A stretch of DNA of 37,499 bases from assembly GCA_003559215.1 (NCBI GenBank), contig PWMF01000135.1, positions 1 to 37,499 on the forward strand, given 5' to 3'. Under the pieces are notes generated by a model. That model did not search any database. It saw only the letters and a program-made list of their open reading frames with translations, and was not told the DNA's origin. The DNA comes from Natrialbaceae archaeon (GTDB taxonomy: Archaea > Halobacteriota > Halobacteria > Halobacteriales > Natrialbaceae). Position 1 is the first letter of the stretch. Each line of letters begins with the position of its first letter. The translations under genes were made by a program, and so were the position numbers. Shown here piece after piece: positions 7,688 through 15,598 of the stretch.

Positions 7688-8248
7688 ATGGGCGATCGTT
7701 CGGACGAGTTCGTCGAGACGGAGCGCGAGGAGCGTTCGACCGACGAGCTCCTCGAGGAGACGGAGCGGCTGCTCTCCGGCTCGGACGTAGAGGCCGACGC
7801 GGGCTCGAGCGCGGACGCGTCCGCTGCGACGTCGACGGACGCGGGCTCGTCGGAACGGACCTCGCTACGGTCGCGGCTGCCGTCGCTCTCCCTTCCCTCC
7901 CTCGAGACGGCGTTCTCTCCGAAAGCCTTTCTCGCGCTCGTCGTCGCGCTCGGGATCGGCTTCTTCGCCGGCGAACTGGTGATCCCCATCGCTGGCCAGA
8001 TCGTCGGCATGCTCGCCGTCGCCTTCGCCATCGGGCTCGCCACGTCGAAACGGCGCTACCTCGAGGTGGGTGCGGCCGGCGCCGCCGTCGGCGGGGTCGC
8101 TGCGGTAGTAAGCAACGCGGTGCTCGCGGTCGCCGGCTCGGGACGGGCGGTGCTCGCGGTCGGCGTGACCGCCGGACTGGTCGCCTGTCTCGTCGGCTAC
8201 TACTTCGGACGCGATCTCCGGAACGGGCTGTTTCAGGAAATCGAGTAA
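7688..8248 (+). CDS. Membrane protein with acidic cytoplasmic N-terminus
   Basis: A 186-aa protein. The first 70 residues are very acidic and rich in Ser, Asp and Glu, without regular structure. Residues 75-175 hold about four transmembrane helices, and the protein ends in a short polar tail (GRDLRNGLFQEIE). I chose the ATG at 7688 (MGDRSDEF), because the nine residues encoded upstream lie over the repeat-bearing promoter region. The helical half loosely resembles DUF456-type small-residue-rich membrane proteins, but I cannot assign it. Function unknown. Confidence 0.7.
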   Translation: MGDRSDEFVETEREERSTDELLEETERLLSGSDVEADAGSSADASAATSTDAGSSERTSLRSRLPSLSLPSLETAFSPKAFLALVVALGIGFFAGELVIPIAGQIVGMLAVAFAIGLATSKRRYLEVGAAGAAVGGVAAVVSNAVLAVAGSGRAVLAVGVTAGLVACLVGYYFGRDLRNGLFQEIE

Positions 8249-8499
8249 GCGGAGTCGGTGAGGCGGATGCTGTAGTCGATTCGAACTCGAGTCGCCCGAA
8301 TCGCTCGATGGGGAAGCGAACTTGTTGCTGTTGACTCTCTCAGCTACTGTGGCCCCGTTCGAGTAGCCCTAAACCTATTTGAGTGCTCGTGTGGTTCGAT
8401 AGTCACCTCAGGAACTGAAATCGACACGTACTGCGTGAACCGAAGTTCGAAGACAGACGACTAACTCGCGATACGAGACCGATCACTGAAGCCGGACAA

Positions 8500-10128
8500 A
8501 TGACCGACACAGGCCGACCCAAAAAGATGCTGTCGGCCAGCCATACTGCTCCCCCGACCCCTCGACGACGTGTATTGAAACAGCTTGCGATCGGCGGAGT
8601 ACTCGGTGTTGCTGGCCGTCTCGAGGCGGGACACAACCGTCCCAATACTGACCGTCAGCGCGACGAGGCGGGAGCCGAAAGCCGGGACGAGAAGCGACAG
8701 GTGACGAGCGTCGGCGAGGCTCGGGACGCGGTCGTGCGGATCGCTACGGAACGAACGGGCGGAGAGTACGGTGACGAACCGATACCGGTTGTCGGCTCCG
8801 GCTTCGTCATCGATGCTTCGGGTATCGTCGTAACGAACAGTCATGTCGTGACCGGCGTCGATTCGCTCGAACTGTTCGTCGGCCGAGAGCAGACCTCGCC
8901 CACTGCGATCGTGCTCGGTGCCTCGGAGTGTGCCGACTTGGCGGTGCTCGGGATCGCGGGCGAAGGCTATACAGCCCTTACGTGGGACGACGACGAGCCC
9001 GAACGCGGACTCGACGTGTGGGCGCTTGGATTTCCGAACGGCGAGTCGTACGCGACGACCGACGGCTCGATTTCGGGAACCACCGAGACGGCGAATAGAT
9101 GGATTGCCGTCGATTCCGAGATCGAACACACGGCCCGGCTTCGTGGCGGACACTCCGGCGGTCCGCTGGTCACCGCGGACGGGCGCGCCGTAGGCGTCAA
9201 CTACGCGGTCAGCAATCCCTTCACTCCGGTCGACGAGACGGAGCAGTTCGCGATCGGTGCGACAGTCGCGAGCACGGTTGTCGAGGAAGTCCGAACTGGG
9301 GCAGCCACGTCATCGATCGGTATCCACGGTACCGCCGTTCCCGCCGACGACTGTTTCCCGGCCGGAATCCACGTGTTGGCAGTGGCGTCCAACAGCCCAG
9401 CCAGCGACGTCACCATCCAGCCCGGCGATGTGCTCACCGCGATTGCGAACACACACGTCGGAGAAGGCGGAACCGTTCGTGAGTACTGTACCGTATTAGA
9501 CGTACACGACCCCGCCGACGGGCTGCCGGTTCAGGTCTACCGCAGCGGCATCCTCCTCACCGGAACGCTCGACGGGCGTCCGCTCGAGCCAGTCCTCGGA
9601 CGCCCTGCGTCAGCGCACGCACGAACGGGCGACCCGTATACGGCGTACACGACGATAACCGACGAGACGGGGACGATCTGGACCGACGTGCCGACCGAGT
9701 GGACCGACCGAAATTATCAGCGGACCGATCTCGGTCCAACCTTGATCGCTGCACCCGATATCGAGCGATTTCAGGAGACACTCGAAGCGCCAGGACTCCT
9801 GATCCTCCGTTCCTCGGCCCTCGAATACGAGACTGACAGGATCTTCGACGAACTTCGGTATCAGGACTGTCCGGTCACTAAACTGGATCCATACGACGAC
9901 GGGCTCTATCGAGGTGACTCTCGATTGTCGACCGGCTGTGGTGATACCCGGTCAGCGAGCTTCTTTGTCGTCGCTGAACCGCGGGATCAGTCGTTCGCGC
10001 TCGTAGTTTCTGTCCAACTCGCTGCCGAGCGCGACCGAACCGCCCTCGAGCGCATTCTGGCATCGCTTCACCACAGAGAAGACGGTCACCCACGGCTACT
10101 CCCAGCCGAAGCACGCGCCGTGTTCTGA
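8500..10128 (+). CDS. Tat-exported trypsin-like serine protease with PDZ domain (HtrA/DegP type)
   Basis: A 542-aa secreted protease, probably for extracytoplasmic protein quality control. The N-terminus carries a twin-arginine signal, RRRVLKQLAIGGVLGVAG (residues 22-39). The S1C catalytic triad is visible: His115 in TNSHVV, Asp146 in CADLAVL and Ser219 in GGHSGGPL. A PDZ-like domain lies at about 275-355 (FPAGIHVLAVAS...QPGDVLTAI). About 180 further residues with several cysteines (CPVTKLDPYDDG, STGCGDTRS) do not belong to ordinary HtrA, and I cannot name that domain. The ATG at 8527 is an alternative start that shortens the n-region. A TATA-like CCTAAACCTATTT (8368-8380) would give a leader of about 100 nt. 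Confidence 0.88.
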   Translation: MTDTGRPKKMLSASHTAPPTPRRRVLKQLAIGGVLGVAGRLEAGHNRPNTDRQRDEAGAESRDEKRQVTSVGEARDAVVRIATERTGGEYGDEPIPVVGSGFVIDASGIVVTNSHVVTGVDSLELFVGREQTSPTAIVLGASECADLAVLGIAGEGYTALTWDDDEPERGLDVWALGFPNGESYATTDGSISGTTETANRWIAVDSEIEHTARLRGGHSGGPLVTADGRAVGVNYAVSNPFTPVDETEQFAIGATVASTVVEEVRTGAATSSIGIHGTAVPADDCFPAGIHVLAVASNSPASDVTIQPGDVLTAIANTHVGEGGTVREYCTVLDVHDPADGLPVQVYRSGILLTGTLDGRPLEPVLGRPASAHARTGDPYTAYTTITDETGTIWTDVPTEWTDRNYQRTDLGPTLIAAPDIERFQETLEAPGLLILRSSALEYETDRIFDELRYQDCPVTKLDPYDDGLYRGDSRLSTGCGDTRSASFFVVAEPRDQSFALVVSVQLAAERDRTALERILASLHHREDGHPRLLPAEARAVF

Positions 10129-10245
10129 TGGGGGATACGCGCCTGCGGGTCTCGTAACTGTGGGAGACACGCATCATGGAAAAGGCTTCGAGTCACGTTA
10201 CGGAACTTCTCGAGCAAGGGGACCGTGCGACCGAACGCCGGTCAG

Positions 10246-10914
10246 CTACGATTCTTCAGGATCGGAAACGAGCTCCCAGCCGCGTCTCGTCCGCCGGACC
10301 ATCCCCTCGTCGGCCATCAGCTCGAGGATCTCGGCGACGACCTCGCGGGGTGCGTCGACGTCCTCGCCCAGCTCGGAGACGGACTTGGGCTCGGAGCGGA
10401 TGCTCGCGAGGACGTCGGCGTAGATTCGACTCTCGGGCCCGGTACCGACCGTCTCGGAGATGTGATCGAGCACGTCACAGACGTGGCGCTGGACCCACCG
10501 CTGGGCCAGTGACAGCTCGTTCTCGAGCTGTTCGAGCTGCTCTAAGGTCGCCAGTAGCTCCTCTAAGTCGTCGGTGTCGTCCCAGGAGACGTCGATCTCG
10601 AGGTGGCGACAGGTCGCGATGTCGAAGCTGCTGTTTGCCGGGTAGGCGCTCTTGCTCACGTAGCCGTACGGCGAGAGGCTCACTTCAAGGCGAAGGTTGC
10701 GGGCGATGTGGAAGTACTTCCGGCGCTGGTCGTCGATCCGGCTCTCGATCAGGACGGCTTCCTCGAGCTTGCGCAGGTGTTCGATCACCGCCTTGGGACT
10801 CACGCCGAGGTACTCCGAGATCTCGGTCACGTAGCAGGGTTTTCGCGCGAGCAGTCGGAGGATCCGTCTCCGGTTTTCGTTCCCGAGGAGGTCCAACAGG
10901 GCGGCGGAGTCCAT
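10246..10914 (-). CDS. ArsR-type winged-helix transcriptional regulator
   Basis: A 222-aa cytoplasmic DNA-binding protein. The N-terminal winged helix opens with LLGNENRRRILRLLARKPCYVTEIS and has its recognition helix at about 37-52 (LGVSPKAVIEHLRKLEE). A middle region with a Leu/Glu-rich coiled coil (about 115-145) may mediate dimerisation. A second winged-helix-like unit lies at 168-215 (VLASIRSEPKSVSELGEDV...MVRRTRRGWELV). The gene lies 73 bp downstream of the secreted coiled-coil gene on the same strand, so they may be co-regulated. The target and signal are unknown. It is convergent with the protease gene. Confidence 0.88.
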   Translation of the reverse strand: MDSAALLDLLGNENRRRILRLLARKPCYVTEISEYLGVSPKAVIEHLRKLEEAVLIESRIDDQRRKYFHIARNLRLEVSLSPYGYVSKSAYPANSSFDIATCRHLEIDVSWDDTDDLEELLATLEQLEQLENELSLAQRWVQRHVCDVLDHISETVGTGPESRIYADVLASIRSEPKSVSELGEDVDAPREVVAEILELMADEGMVRRTRRGWELVSDPEES

Positions 10915-10987
10915 TCGTACGGTGGGTTAGGTGCCGTCGCTGAAAAGCGTGTCTTCTCGGTGGGGGGCGCTTCGAACGCCGTCGCCG

Positions 10988-11599
10988 CTATTCGCTCGAG
11001 GAGCCGTCGTTACCGCCGTCCTCCTCGGACGGCTCGCCCTCGAGGTAGCCCTCGAAGCCCAGCAGCTCCGTCGCGACGGCCGCGATCTGTTCGCCCCCGA
11101 GGTCGGCGACGTTCTCCTCGAGTGACTCGAGGCGGTCGACGCCGACTCCGTTGTCGGCGGCGAACGGCTTGGTCTGCTCGATCGCCCGCTCCAGGGCCAC
11201 GATCTCGACGGTCAGCCGGGTCATCCGGGCCTGGTACTGCGGCGTCGAGAGCTCCTCGCCGCCCTCGCGGAGTTCGTCGCGCTCGTGCTCGAGGCTCTCG
11301 AGCTGTGCGGCCAGGCCGTCCGCTCGCTCGTCGACGAGTCGTTCCCGGGCGTCGTCGTCGGCGGTTTTGTACTTCGCTTCGAACATCTCGGACTCGACCG
11401 TGCTCGAGGTGTCGGCTGCGCTCGACTGCATGAACGTGGTGACACCGCGTTCGACGTCCGAGTCGGGTCGATCGTCGTCCTGTTCGTCCGACCGATCGTC
11501 GGCGCTGACGCTCGCGAAGGTCCCGCTGGCGACGGGGGCGACCGTCAGCCCGACGAGGAGGACCGCAACGAGGAGGGCGGCCGACCGGGTGGAGTTCAT
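10988..11599 (-). CDS. Secreted coiled-coil protein
   Basis: A 203-aa protein with a Sec-type signal peptide (residues 1-27, cleavage probably near VASGTFA). An acidic spacer follows, then a long helical region from about 75 to 135 (DDARERLVDERADGL, ERDELREGG, RLTVEIVALERAIEQTK) predicted to form coiled coil, and an acidic Ser/Gly-rich tail. It has no lipobox and no cysteine. It is a conserved-looking haloarchaeal type of unknown function. The start is supported by a TATA box at 11623-11630. The ArsR-type regulator follows 73 bp downstream on the same strand. Confidence 0.75.
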   Translation of the reverse strand: MNSTRSAALLVAVLLVGLTVAPVASGTFASVSADDRSDEQDDDRPDSDVERGVTTFMQSSAADTSSTVESEMFEAKYKTADDDARERLVDERADGLAAQLESLEHERDELREGGEELSTPQYQARMTRLTVEIVALERAIEQTKPFAADNGVGVDRLESLEENVADLGGEQIAAVATELLGFEGYLEGEPSEEDGGNDGSSSE

Positions 11600-11622
11600 T
11601 ACTCTGTTCGACCGTCGACCGG

Positions 11623-11630
11623 CCTAAAAA
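11623..11630 (-). promoter_or_regulatory. TATA box for the secreted coiled-coil gene
   Basis: Minus-strand TTTTTAGG is centred about 28 bp before the ATG at 11599, the spacing expected for a leaderless haloarchaeal transcript. Confidence 0.6.
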
Positions 11631-11750
11631 GTCGGGCCTTCGTTCGGAACCGTTTACGCCCTCGGCTCGGCCGTTCGGAAGAGCCGGAGGGTTTACACTG
11701 GCTTTAGCTGCCACGTTGCAGCGCTCGTACGTGGCGGGTGACCCGTCACG

Positions 11751-11793
11751 ACGGTTCGAAACGGTCCGGCTTCGGCCGGACCGTTCAAACCGT
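11751..11793. other. Strong hairpin with C(UUCG)G tetraloop
   Basis: The arms AACGGTCCGGC (11760-11770) and GCCGGACCGTT (11775-11785) pair over 11 bp around the loop TTCG (11771-11774), giving the extra-stable C(UUCG)G closing motif. After a small internal loop, ACGGTT (11751-11756) can pair with AACCGT (11788-11793), extending the stem to 17 bp. It lies about 200 bp from the plus-strand start and 150 bp from the minus-strand start, so it is not a terminator of either flanking gene. Confidence 0.6.
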
Positions 11794-11951
11794 TCATCCT
11801 CGGAGCAGTCGGCTGTTACCGCCATCAGACGGCGTTTTCGCCGCGTTTATCGTCGGCGTTATGAACTGTTGTGGTCGCGCGACGGACCGTCCGATCGCCC
11901 GAAACGGTCGGTTGACGATTGCGCTGCGAACACGGTGAGGTCAGCCCACAG

Positions 11952-11961
11952 AAAAGTTATA
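11952..11961 (+). promoter_or_regulatory. TATA box for the DUF5802-like gene
   Basis: AAAAGTTATA is centred about 32 bp before the ATG at 11989 and only 17 bp before the alternative ATG at 11974. This favours the downstream start. Confidence 0.6.
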
Positions 11962-11988
11962 CCGCTTCGGTCCATGGTATCTAGTGAC

Positions 11989-12372
11989 ATGTTCGAAGTG
12001 TTCTCCGGAAGCTACTATCTCGGTCGTCTCTACGTGACTCCGACCGACCGGCAACACGCCCTCATACACGACGAACAGCACGAACGGCTCAACGAGGAAG
12101 TGTATACGACCGGCGAGGGCGTCGAACGACTCGACGCCCCGCTGGTGATGAAACTCGAGTCCCAGCACTTCCCGGTCCACGGCGATTCGGCGGTCCCGAC
12201 GAACACCCTCGCCCTCCCACAGTCGATGCTCGAGGACACCGACGTCCGGAGCCCGCCCTCGTTGCAGGAAGTGTTGCTCGCACGCCGCGAACGGGCCGAA
12301 CAGCTGCTTTCCTTCGCCGGCTGGGAGCCGTCCGGCCCCGACACCGACGACCACCCCGGCGCCGGAACCTAA
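11989..12372 (+). CDS. Conserved haloarchaeal protein, DUF5802-like
   Basis: A 127-aa acidic soluble protein beginning MFEVFSGSYYLGRLYV and containing ERLDAPLVMKLESQHFPVHGD. I associate this pattern with the haloarchaeal DUF5802 family, from memory. No catalytic motif, signal or membrane helix is visible, and no function is known to me. The start at 11989 was chosen over the ATG at 11974 because of the TATA spacing. The Vms1-type gene starts 29 bp after the stop on the same strand, with its own TATA box overlapping this stop codon. Confidence 0.8.
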   Translation: MFEVFSGSYYLGRLYVTPTDRQHALIHDEQHERLNEEVYTTGEGVERLDAPLVMKLESQHFPVHGDSAVPTNTLALPQSMLEDTDVRSPPSLQEVLLARRERAEQLLSFAGWEPSGPDTDDHPGAGT

Positions 12373-12375
12373 AAG
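12368..12375 (+). promoter_or_regulatory. TATA box overlapping the upstream stop codon
   Basis: CCTAAAAG is centred about 30 bp before the ATG at 12402 and includes the TAA stop of the preceding gene. It supports 12402, not the GTG at 12390, as the start of the next gene. Confidence 0.5.
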
Positions 12376-12401
12376 TACTCCCGCTTCGCGTGTTCGGTCA
12401 G

Positions 12402-13313
12402 ATGCTCGACGAGTTGCTCGGCCGCGCCACCCTGAAGGCGCGCATCGACGAACTCGAGGAGGAAAACGAGCGGCTGCGGGAGCGATACGAGGCCGAATCG
12501 GAGCGCCGGGCCGACGCGGCGACGGCTCGCCAGGAAGCCGAGGAGCAACAGAACCGGCTCGAGGACCGCATCGCCCAGCTCGAGGGCGAACTCGAGCGCG
12601 TCGAGGCCGACGACGGCGGGCCGACCGTTCGCCGACGCGTCGACCTGCGTGGCGCCCGCCTCGAGGACGTCCTCGAGCGACTGCGGTCGATCCGAACGGC
12701 TCCGGAGGGTGCACTCACCGCGAGTCTCGAGGACGAGATACCGGGCTCCGTCCGGGAGGACCTCTCGGACGTCCTCGGCGAACGAGTCGCGCTGCTCGAG
12801 GACGCCGCGCCCGGTCTGTGCTGTATCGACGACGCGGGGCTCGTCTCGGTCGCGCTGGACTCGCCCGTCCGACCCGACGTCGAGCCGACCTGGGACGACC
12901 GCTTCGAACTCGAGCGAGAGTGGTTCCTGCCGACCGGCCGCCACGCCCTCGCGCTCGTGCGCGCGGATCTGTTCGCGCTCGGAACCTACGAGGACGACGA
13001 GCGCGTCGACTACCGCGGCTTCGACAGCGACGTCAAGGGCAACCACTCGAAGGGCGGCTTCTCGCAGGCCCGCTTCGAACGGATCCGCGACGACCAGATC
13101 GACGACCACCTCGAGCGCTGCCGGGAGGCGCTCGCGGAGCGCGACGCCGACCGCCTCTACGTCGTCGGCCAGCGCGGCGTCGTCGACGCCCTCGTCGAGG
13201 AGGCCGATCTCGAGCCCGCCGCGACCGCCGCCGTCGACGCGACGGGCGACCCGAAGCCGGCGCTCGAGGACGCCTACCGGTCGTTCTGGACGACGACGCT
13301 GACGGTGATCTGA
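12402..13313 (+). CDS. Vms1/Ankzf1-type peptidyl-tRNA hydrolase (archaeal release-factor-like)
   Basis: A 303-aa protein of the eRF1-like superfamily. In eukaryotes Vms1/ANKZF1 releases stalled nascent chains from 60S ribosomes by cutting peptidyl-tRNA during ribosome quality control. Residues 1-70 form a Glu/Arg-rich coiled coil. The C-terminal two thirds is the VLRF1-like domain, with the signature GNHSKGGFSQARFERIR, in which Gln222 of GGFSQ corresponds to the catalytic glutamine of Vms1 and of the GGQ loop in eRF1. The eukaryotic ankyrin and zinc-finger parts are absent. The start is uncertain between GTG 12390 and ATG 12402; the promoter favours the latter. A ribosome-rescue role in archaea is inference from family. 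Confidence 0.82.
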   Translation: MLDELLGRATLKARIDELEEENERLRERYEAESERRADAATARQEAEEQQNRLEDRIAQLEGELERVEADDGGPTVRRRVDLRGARLEDVLERLRSIRTAPEGALTASLEDEIPGSVREDLSDVLGERVALLEDAAPGLCCIDDAGLVSVALDSPVRPDVEPTWDDRFELEREWFLPTGRHALALVRADLFALGTYEDDERVDYRGFDSDVKGNHSKGGFSQARFERIRDDQIDDHLERCREALAERDADRLYVVGQRGVVDALVEEADLEPAATAAVDATGDPKPALEDAYRSFWTTTLTVI

Positions 13314-13410
13314 CAGTCGTTGGTACTGCGGTTCTGTCGTGCAGTCTGGATTGTGGCTCTGGATAGCCCGAACCCTACGTAGAGACGCGAACGTACCGTC
13401 ATCTATCGAC

Positions 13411-13608
13411 TCACCCACCGTTCGGTACGGTTAGAGGAAAAACAACATAGAACACGAATGCAAGAGCGATTCCGTTTCCAACGGCGGAGAAAATCGCCTC
13501 CTGCCAAGGCTGCCCAAATCCACCGATCCCGACGATAAACCCCACACCGAAGCCAAGGAACAGTCCCAGAGCGGCTCTCCGAAACGGAGATTGAAAGACA
13601 TCAACCAT
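13411..13608 (-). CDS. Small two-helix membrane protein in an AT-rich patch
   Basis: A 65-aa protein with two glycine- and phenylalanine-rich membrane helices (about 10-29 and 38-60): RRAALGLFLGFGVGFIVGIG and NGIALAFVFYVVFPLTV. I recognise no family. The ATG at 13608 is about 29 bp from an AT-rich TATA element at 13631-13643, supporting a near-leaderless transcript. Base composition here is clearly lower in G+C than the neighbours and codon choice is less biased, which may mean a recent arrival. Convergent with the Vms1-type gene. Confidence 0.62.
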   Translation of the reverse strand: MVDVFQSPFRRAALGLFLGFGVGFIVGIGGFGQPWQEAIFSAVGNGIALAFVFYVVFPLTVPNGG

Positions 13609-13794
13609 ATATAAATATACACCTCTTATTCTATAAATTATAGCAATTGTACGGCATATTCCGACTCCTCACTATTTTACCTGTATGGAACGCGAGTTTT
13701 ACACGACTCAGAACAGAGAACGACTCTCTCCTGTCGAGCCTGCGAACGTGCGAACATCAGGGCATTCATTACTGCTCCGTCCGAGACTCGAGTG
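13609..13794. promoter_or_regulatory. AT-rich divergent promoter region
   Basis: CTATAAATTATAG (13631-13643) is a near-palindromic TATA element about 29 bp from the small membrane gene start. A second AT-rich stretch (CACTATTTTACC, about 13670-13681) could drive the uridine kinase gene with a long leader. No ORF of its own is convincing here. Confidence 0.45.
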
Positions 13795-14508
13795 ATGAGT
13801 ATCCCGTCGTTCGTCATCGGTATCGCCGGCGGCACGGGGGCCGGCAAGACGACGGTCTCTCGGACCGTCGCCGAGACGGTCGGCGAGGCCGTCACGCGGA
13901 TCCCGCTGGACAACTACTACGAGGATCTCTCCCATCTCGACTACGAGGAGCGCGCCGAGGTCAACTACGACCACCCCGACGCCTTCGAGTGGGAACTGCT
14001 TCGCGACCAGCTCGACAGCCTGCTGATGGGCCAGCCCGTCGAGATGCCCCAGTACGACTTCGAGGTCCACAACCGAAAGGACGAGCGCGTCACCGTCGAA
14101 CCCTCCGACGTGATCGTCCTCGAGGGGATCCTCTCGCTGTTCGACGAGCAGGTCCTCGAGATGCTCGATCTGAAGGTGTACGTGATGACCGACGCCGACG
14201 TCCGCATCCTCCGGCGGATCGAGCGCGACGTCATCGACCGGGGCCGCGGGCTCGAGGGCGTCATCGACCAGTACCTCGAGACGGTCAAGCCAATGCACGA
14301 GCAGTTCGTCGCGCCGACGAAGAAGAATGCCGACGTTATCATCCCAGAGGGGGCGAACCGGATGGCCGTCGATCTGCTGGTCGAGAAGGTCGAGGCCGAA
14401 CTTGCGCCCGGCGACCCCGAGGAGGACGACCGCACGTTTCCCCTCGAGGTCGGTGAGGAGCGCCCGACCCGGGTCGACCTCGAGTCGACGAACCGGTCCG
14501 ACGACTGA
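13795..14508 (+). CDS. udk: Uridine kinase
   Basis: Phosphorylates uridine (and usually cytidine) to UMP in pyrimidine salvage; cytoplasmic. 237 aa, normal for the family. Walker A is GGTGAGKT at residues 12-19. The uridine kinase signatures follow: PLDNYYEDLSHLDYEER near residue 40, NYDHPDAFEW near 60, and MPQYDFEVHNR before the Walker B-like VIVLEGILSLFD. I took the ATG at 13795 (MSIPSF) rather than the GTG directly before it. The acidic C-terminal 30 residues are a haloarchaeal-type extension. The following gene has its own promoter. Confidence 0.95.
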   Translation: MSIPSFVIGIAGGTGAGKTTVSRTVAETVGEAVTRIPLDNYYEDLSHLDYEERAEVNYDHPDAFEWELLRDQLDSLLMGQPVEMPQYDFEVHNRKDERVTVEPSDVIVLEGILSLFDEQVLEMLDLKVYVMTDADVRILRRIERDVIDRGRGLEGVIDQYLETVKPMHEQFVAPTKKNADVIIPEGANRMAVDLLVEKVEAELAPGDPEEDDRTFPLEVGEERPTRVDLESTNRSDD

Positions 14509-14550
14509 CACTACGACGGTCCGGACGCGCGGGCTGCCGTAATTCTCTAT

Positions 14551-14560
14551 CGTTAAGTAG
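14551..14560 (+). promoter_or_regulatory. TATA box for dgcN-dgcA
   Basis: CGTTAAGTAG is centred about 27 bp before the ATG at 14582, as expected for a leaderless transcript covering the two overlapping genes. Confidence 0.5.
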
Positions 14561-14581
14561 CCGGTCGACCGATGGCCCGGT

Positions 14582-15598
14582 ATGCAGATCGCGATTCTCG
14601 CCCACGAGAAGTTCCCGGACCGGGCCAAGACGGCCCTGGGAGTGCTGCGCTACGCCGACTACGACGTCGAGGCGGTGCTCGACCGCGACAGCGCCGGCAG
14701 TCGAGTGCAAGACCACGTGCCGGACGTTCAGGACGCCCCCGTCGTCGCGGGGATGGACGACGTCGGGGACGTCGACGCCCTACTGATCGGGATCGCCCCC
14801 ATCGGTGGCGGCTTCGACGAGAGCTGGCGCGGGGACGTCCGAACCGCCCTCGAGAACGGCTGTGACGTCATCTCGGGGCTGCACTTTTTCCTCGCCGAGG
14901 ACGAGGAGTTCGCCGAACTGGCCGACGAGAACGACTGCGAGCTCTGGGACGTCCGCAAACCTCACGACGAGCTGACGGTCAGCGAGGGCGTCGCCGGCGA
15001 CGTCGACGCCGAAGTCATTCTGACCGTCGGCACCGACTGCTCGGTCGGCAAGATGACCGTCTCGATGGAGCTCGCCCGGGACGCCCGCGAGGCCGGCTAC
15101 GACGCGGCCGTCATCCCGACGGGCCAGACCGGGATCATGATCGAGGGCTGGGGGAACCCGATCGACCGCGTGGTGTCGGACTTCACGGCGGGCGCCGTCG
15201 AGGAGATGATCCTCGAGAAGGGCGACGAGCACGATTACCTCTTCGTCGAGGGCCAGGGGAGCATCGTCCACCCGGCGTACTCGGCGGTCACCTGCGGCAT
15301 CCTCCACGGCTCGATGGCCGACCAGCTCGTGCTCTGTCACGAGGCCGGCAAGGAGGCGATCCACGGCTACGAGTCCTTCGAGATCCCCTCGATTCAGGCG
15401 TACGTCGACCTCTACGAGGACCTCGCCGAGCCGGTCTCCGACGCGACGATCACCGCGGGCGCGCTCAACACGAGCCACCTTGCGGACGACGAGGCGGCCC
15501 GACGGGCCGTCGACGAGTACGTCGAAGAGCTCGGCGCGCCCGCGAGCGACGTGATTCGCTTCGGTACCGACGACCTGCTGGAGGCGCTGCTCGAATGA
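14582..15598 (+). CDS. dgcN: DUF1611 protein, probable D-glutamate N-acetyltransferase DgcN
   Basis: A 338-aa DUF1611 protein. In marine bacteria a DUF1611 protein (DgcN) acetylates D-glutamate, and the neighbouring enolase-family enzyme (DgcA) racemises N-acetyl-D-Glu, feeding D-Glu into catabolism. The sequence has a Rossmann-like N-terminal half (ALLIGIAPIGGGF) and a P-loop GTDCSVGKMT at residues 150-159 leading the NTPase-like C-terminal half. The stop codon overlaps the ATG of the next gene by 4 bp (ATGA), so the pair is translationally coupled, matching the dgcN-dgcA arrangement. Function is inferred from family and pairing. A role in modifying other amino acids or dipeptides is the main alternative. 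Confidence 0.8.
   Translation: MQIAILAHEKFPDRAKTALGVLRYADYDVEAVLDRDSAGSRVQDHVPDVQDAPVVAGMDDVGDVDALLIGIAPIGGGFDESWRGDVRTALENGCDVISGLHFFLAEDEEFAELADENDCELWDVRKPHDELTVSEGVAGDVDAEVILTVGTDCSVGKMTVSMELARDAREAGYDAAVIPTGQTGIMIEGWGNPIDRVVSDFTAGAVEEMILEKGDEHDYLFVEGQGSIVHPAYSAVTCGILHGSMADQLVLCHEAGKEAIHGYESFEIPSIQAYVDLYEDLAEPVSDATITAGALNTSHLADDEAARRAVDEYVEELGAPASDVIRFGTDDLLEALLE

Larger units (their letters stand above)
11600..11988. other. 388-bp intergenic region between divergent genes
   Basis: Contains a minus-strand promoter (TATA 11623-11630), a strong hairpin (11751-11793) and a plus-strand promoter (TATA 11952-11961). The middle 300 bp has no convincing ORF and does not fold into a tRNA as far as I can see. 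Its size is unusual for this tightly packed genome, and a non-coding RNA is possible but not shown. Confidence 0.4.

Noticed and set aside
8461-9153. Minus-strand ORF of 230 codons
   Set aside because: Opposite the protease gene, across its catalytic His and Asp codons; no domain of its own.
11751-11766. GGTTCGAAA resembling a tRNA T-loop/B box
   Set aside because: The flanking bases do not form a T-stem, and no acceptor, D or anticodon arm can be drawn around it; it is part of the long hairpin.
12369-13418. Minus-strand ORF of 349 codons
   Set aside because: Antisense to the Vms1-type gene, whose GGFSQ motif and coiled coil are convincing.
13431-13622. Alternative frame over the small membrane gene
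   Set aside because: Starts inside the AT-rich promoter and gives a mixed, non-membrane product; the overlapping frame with two helices is better.
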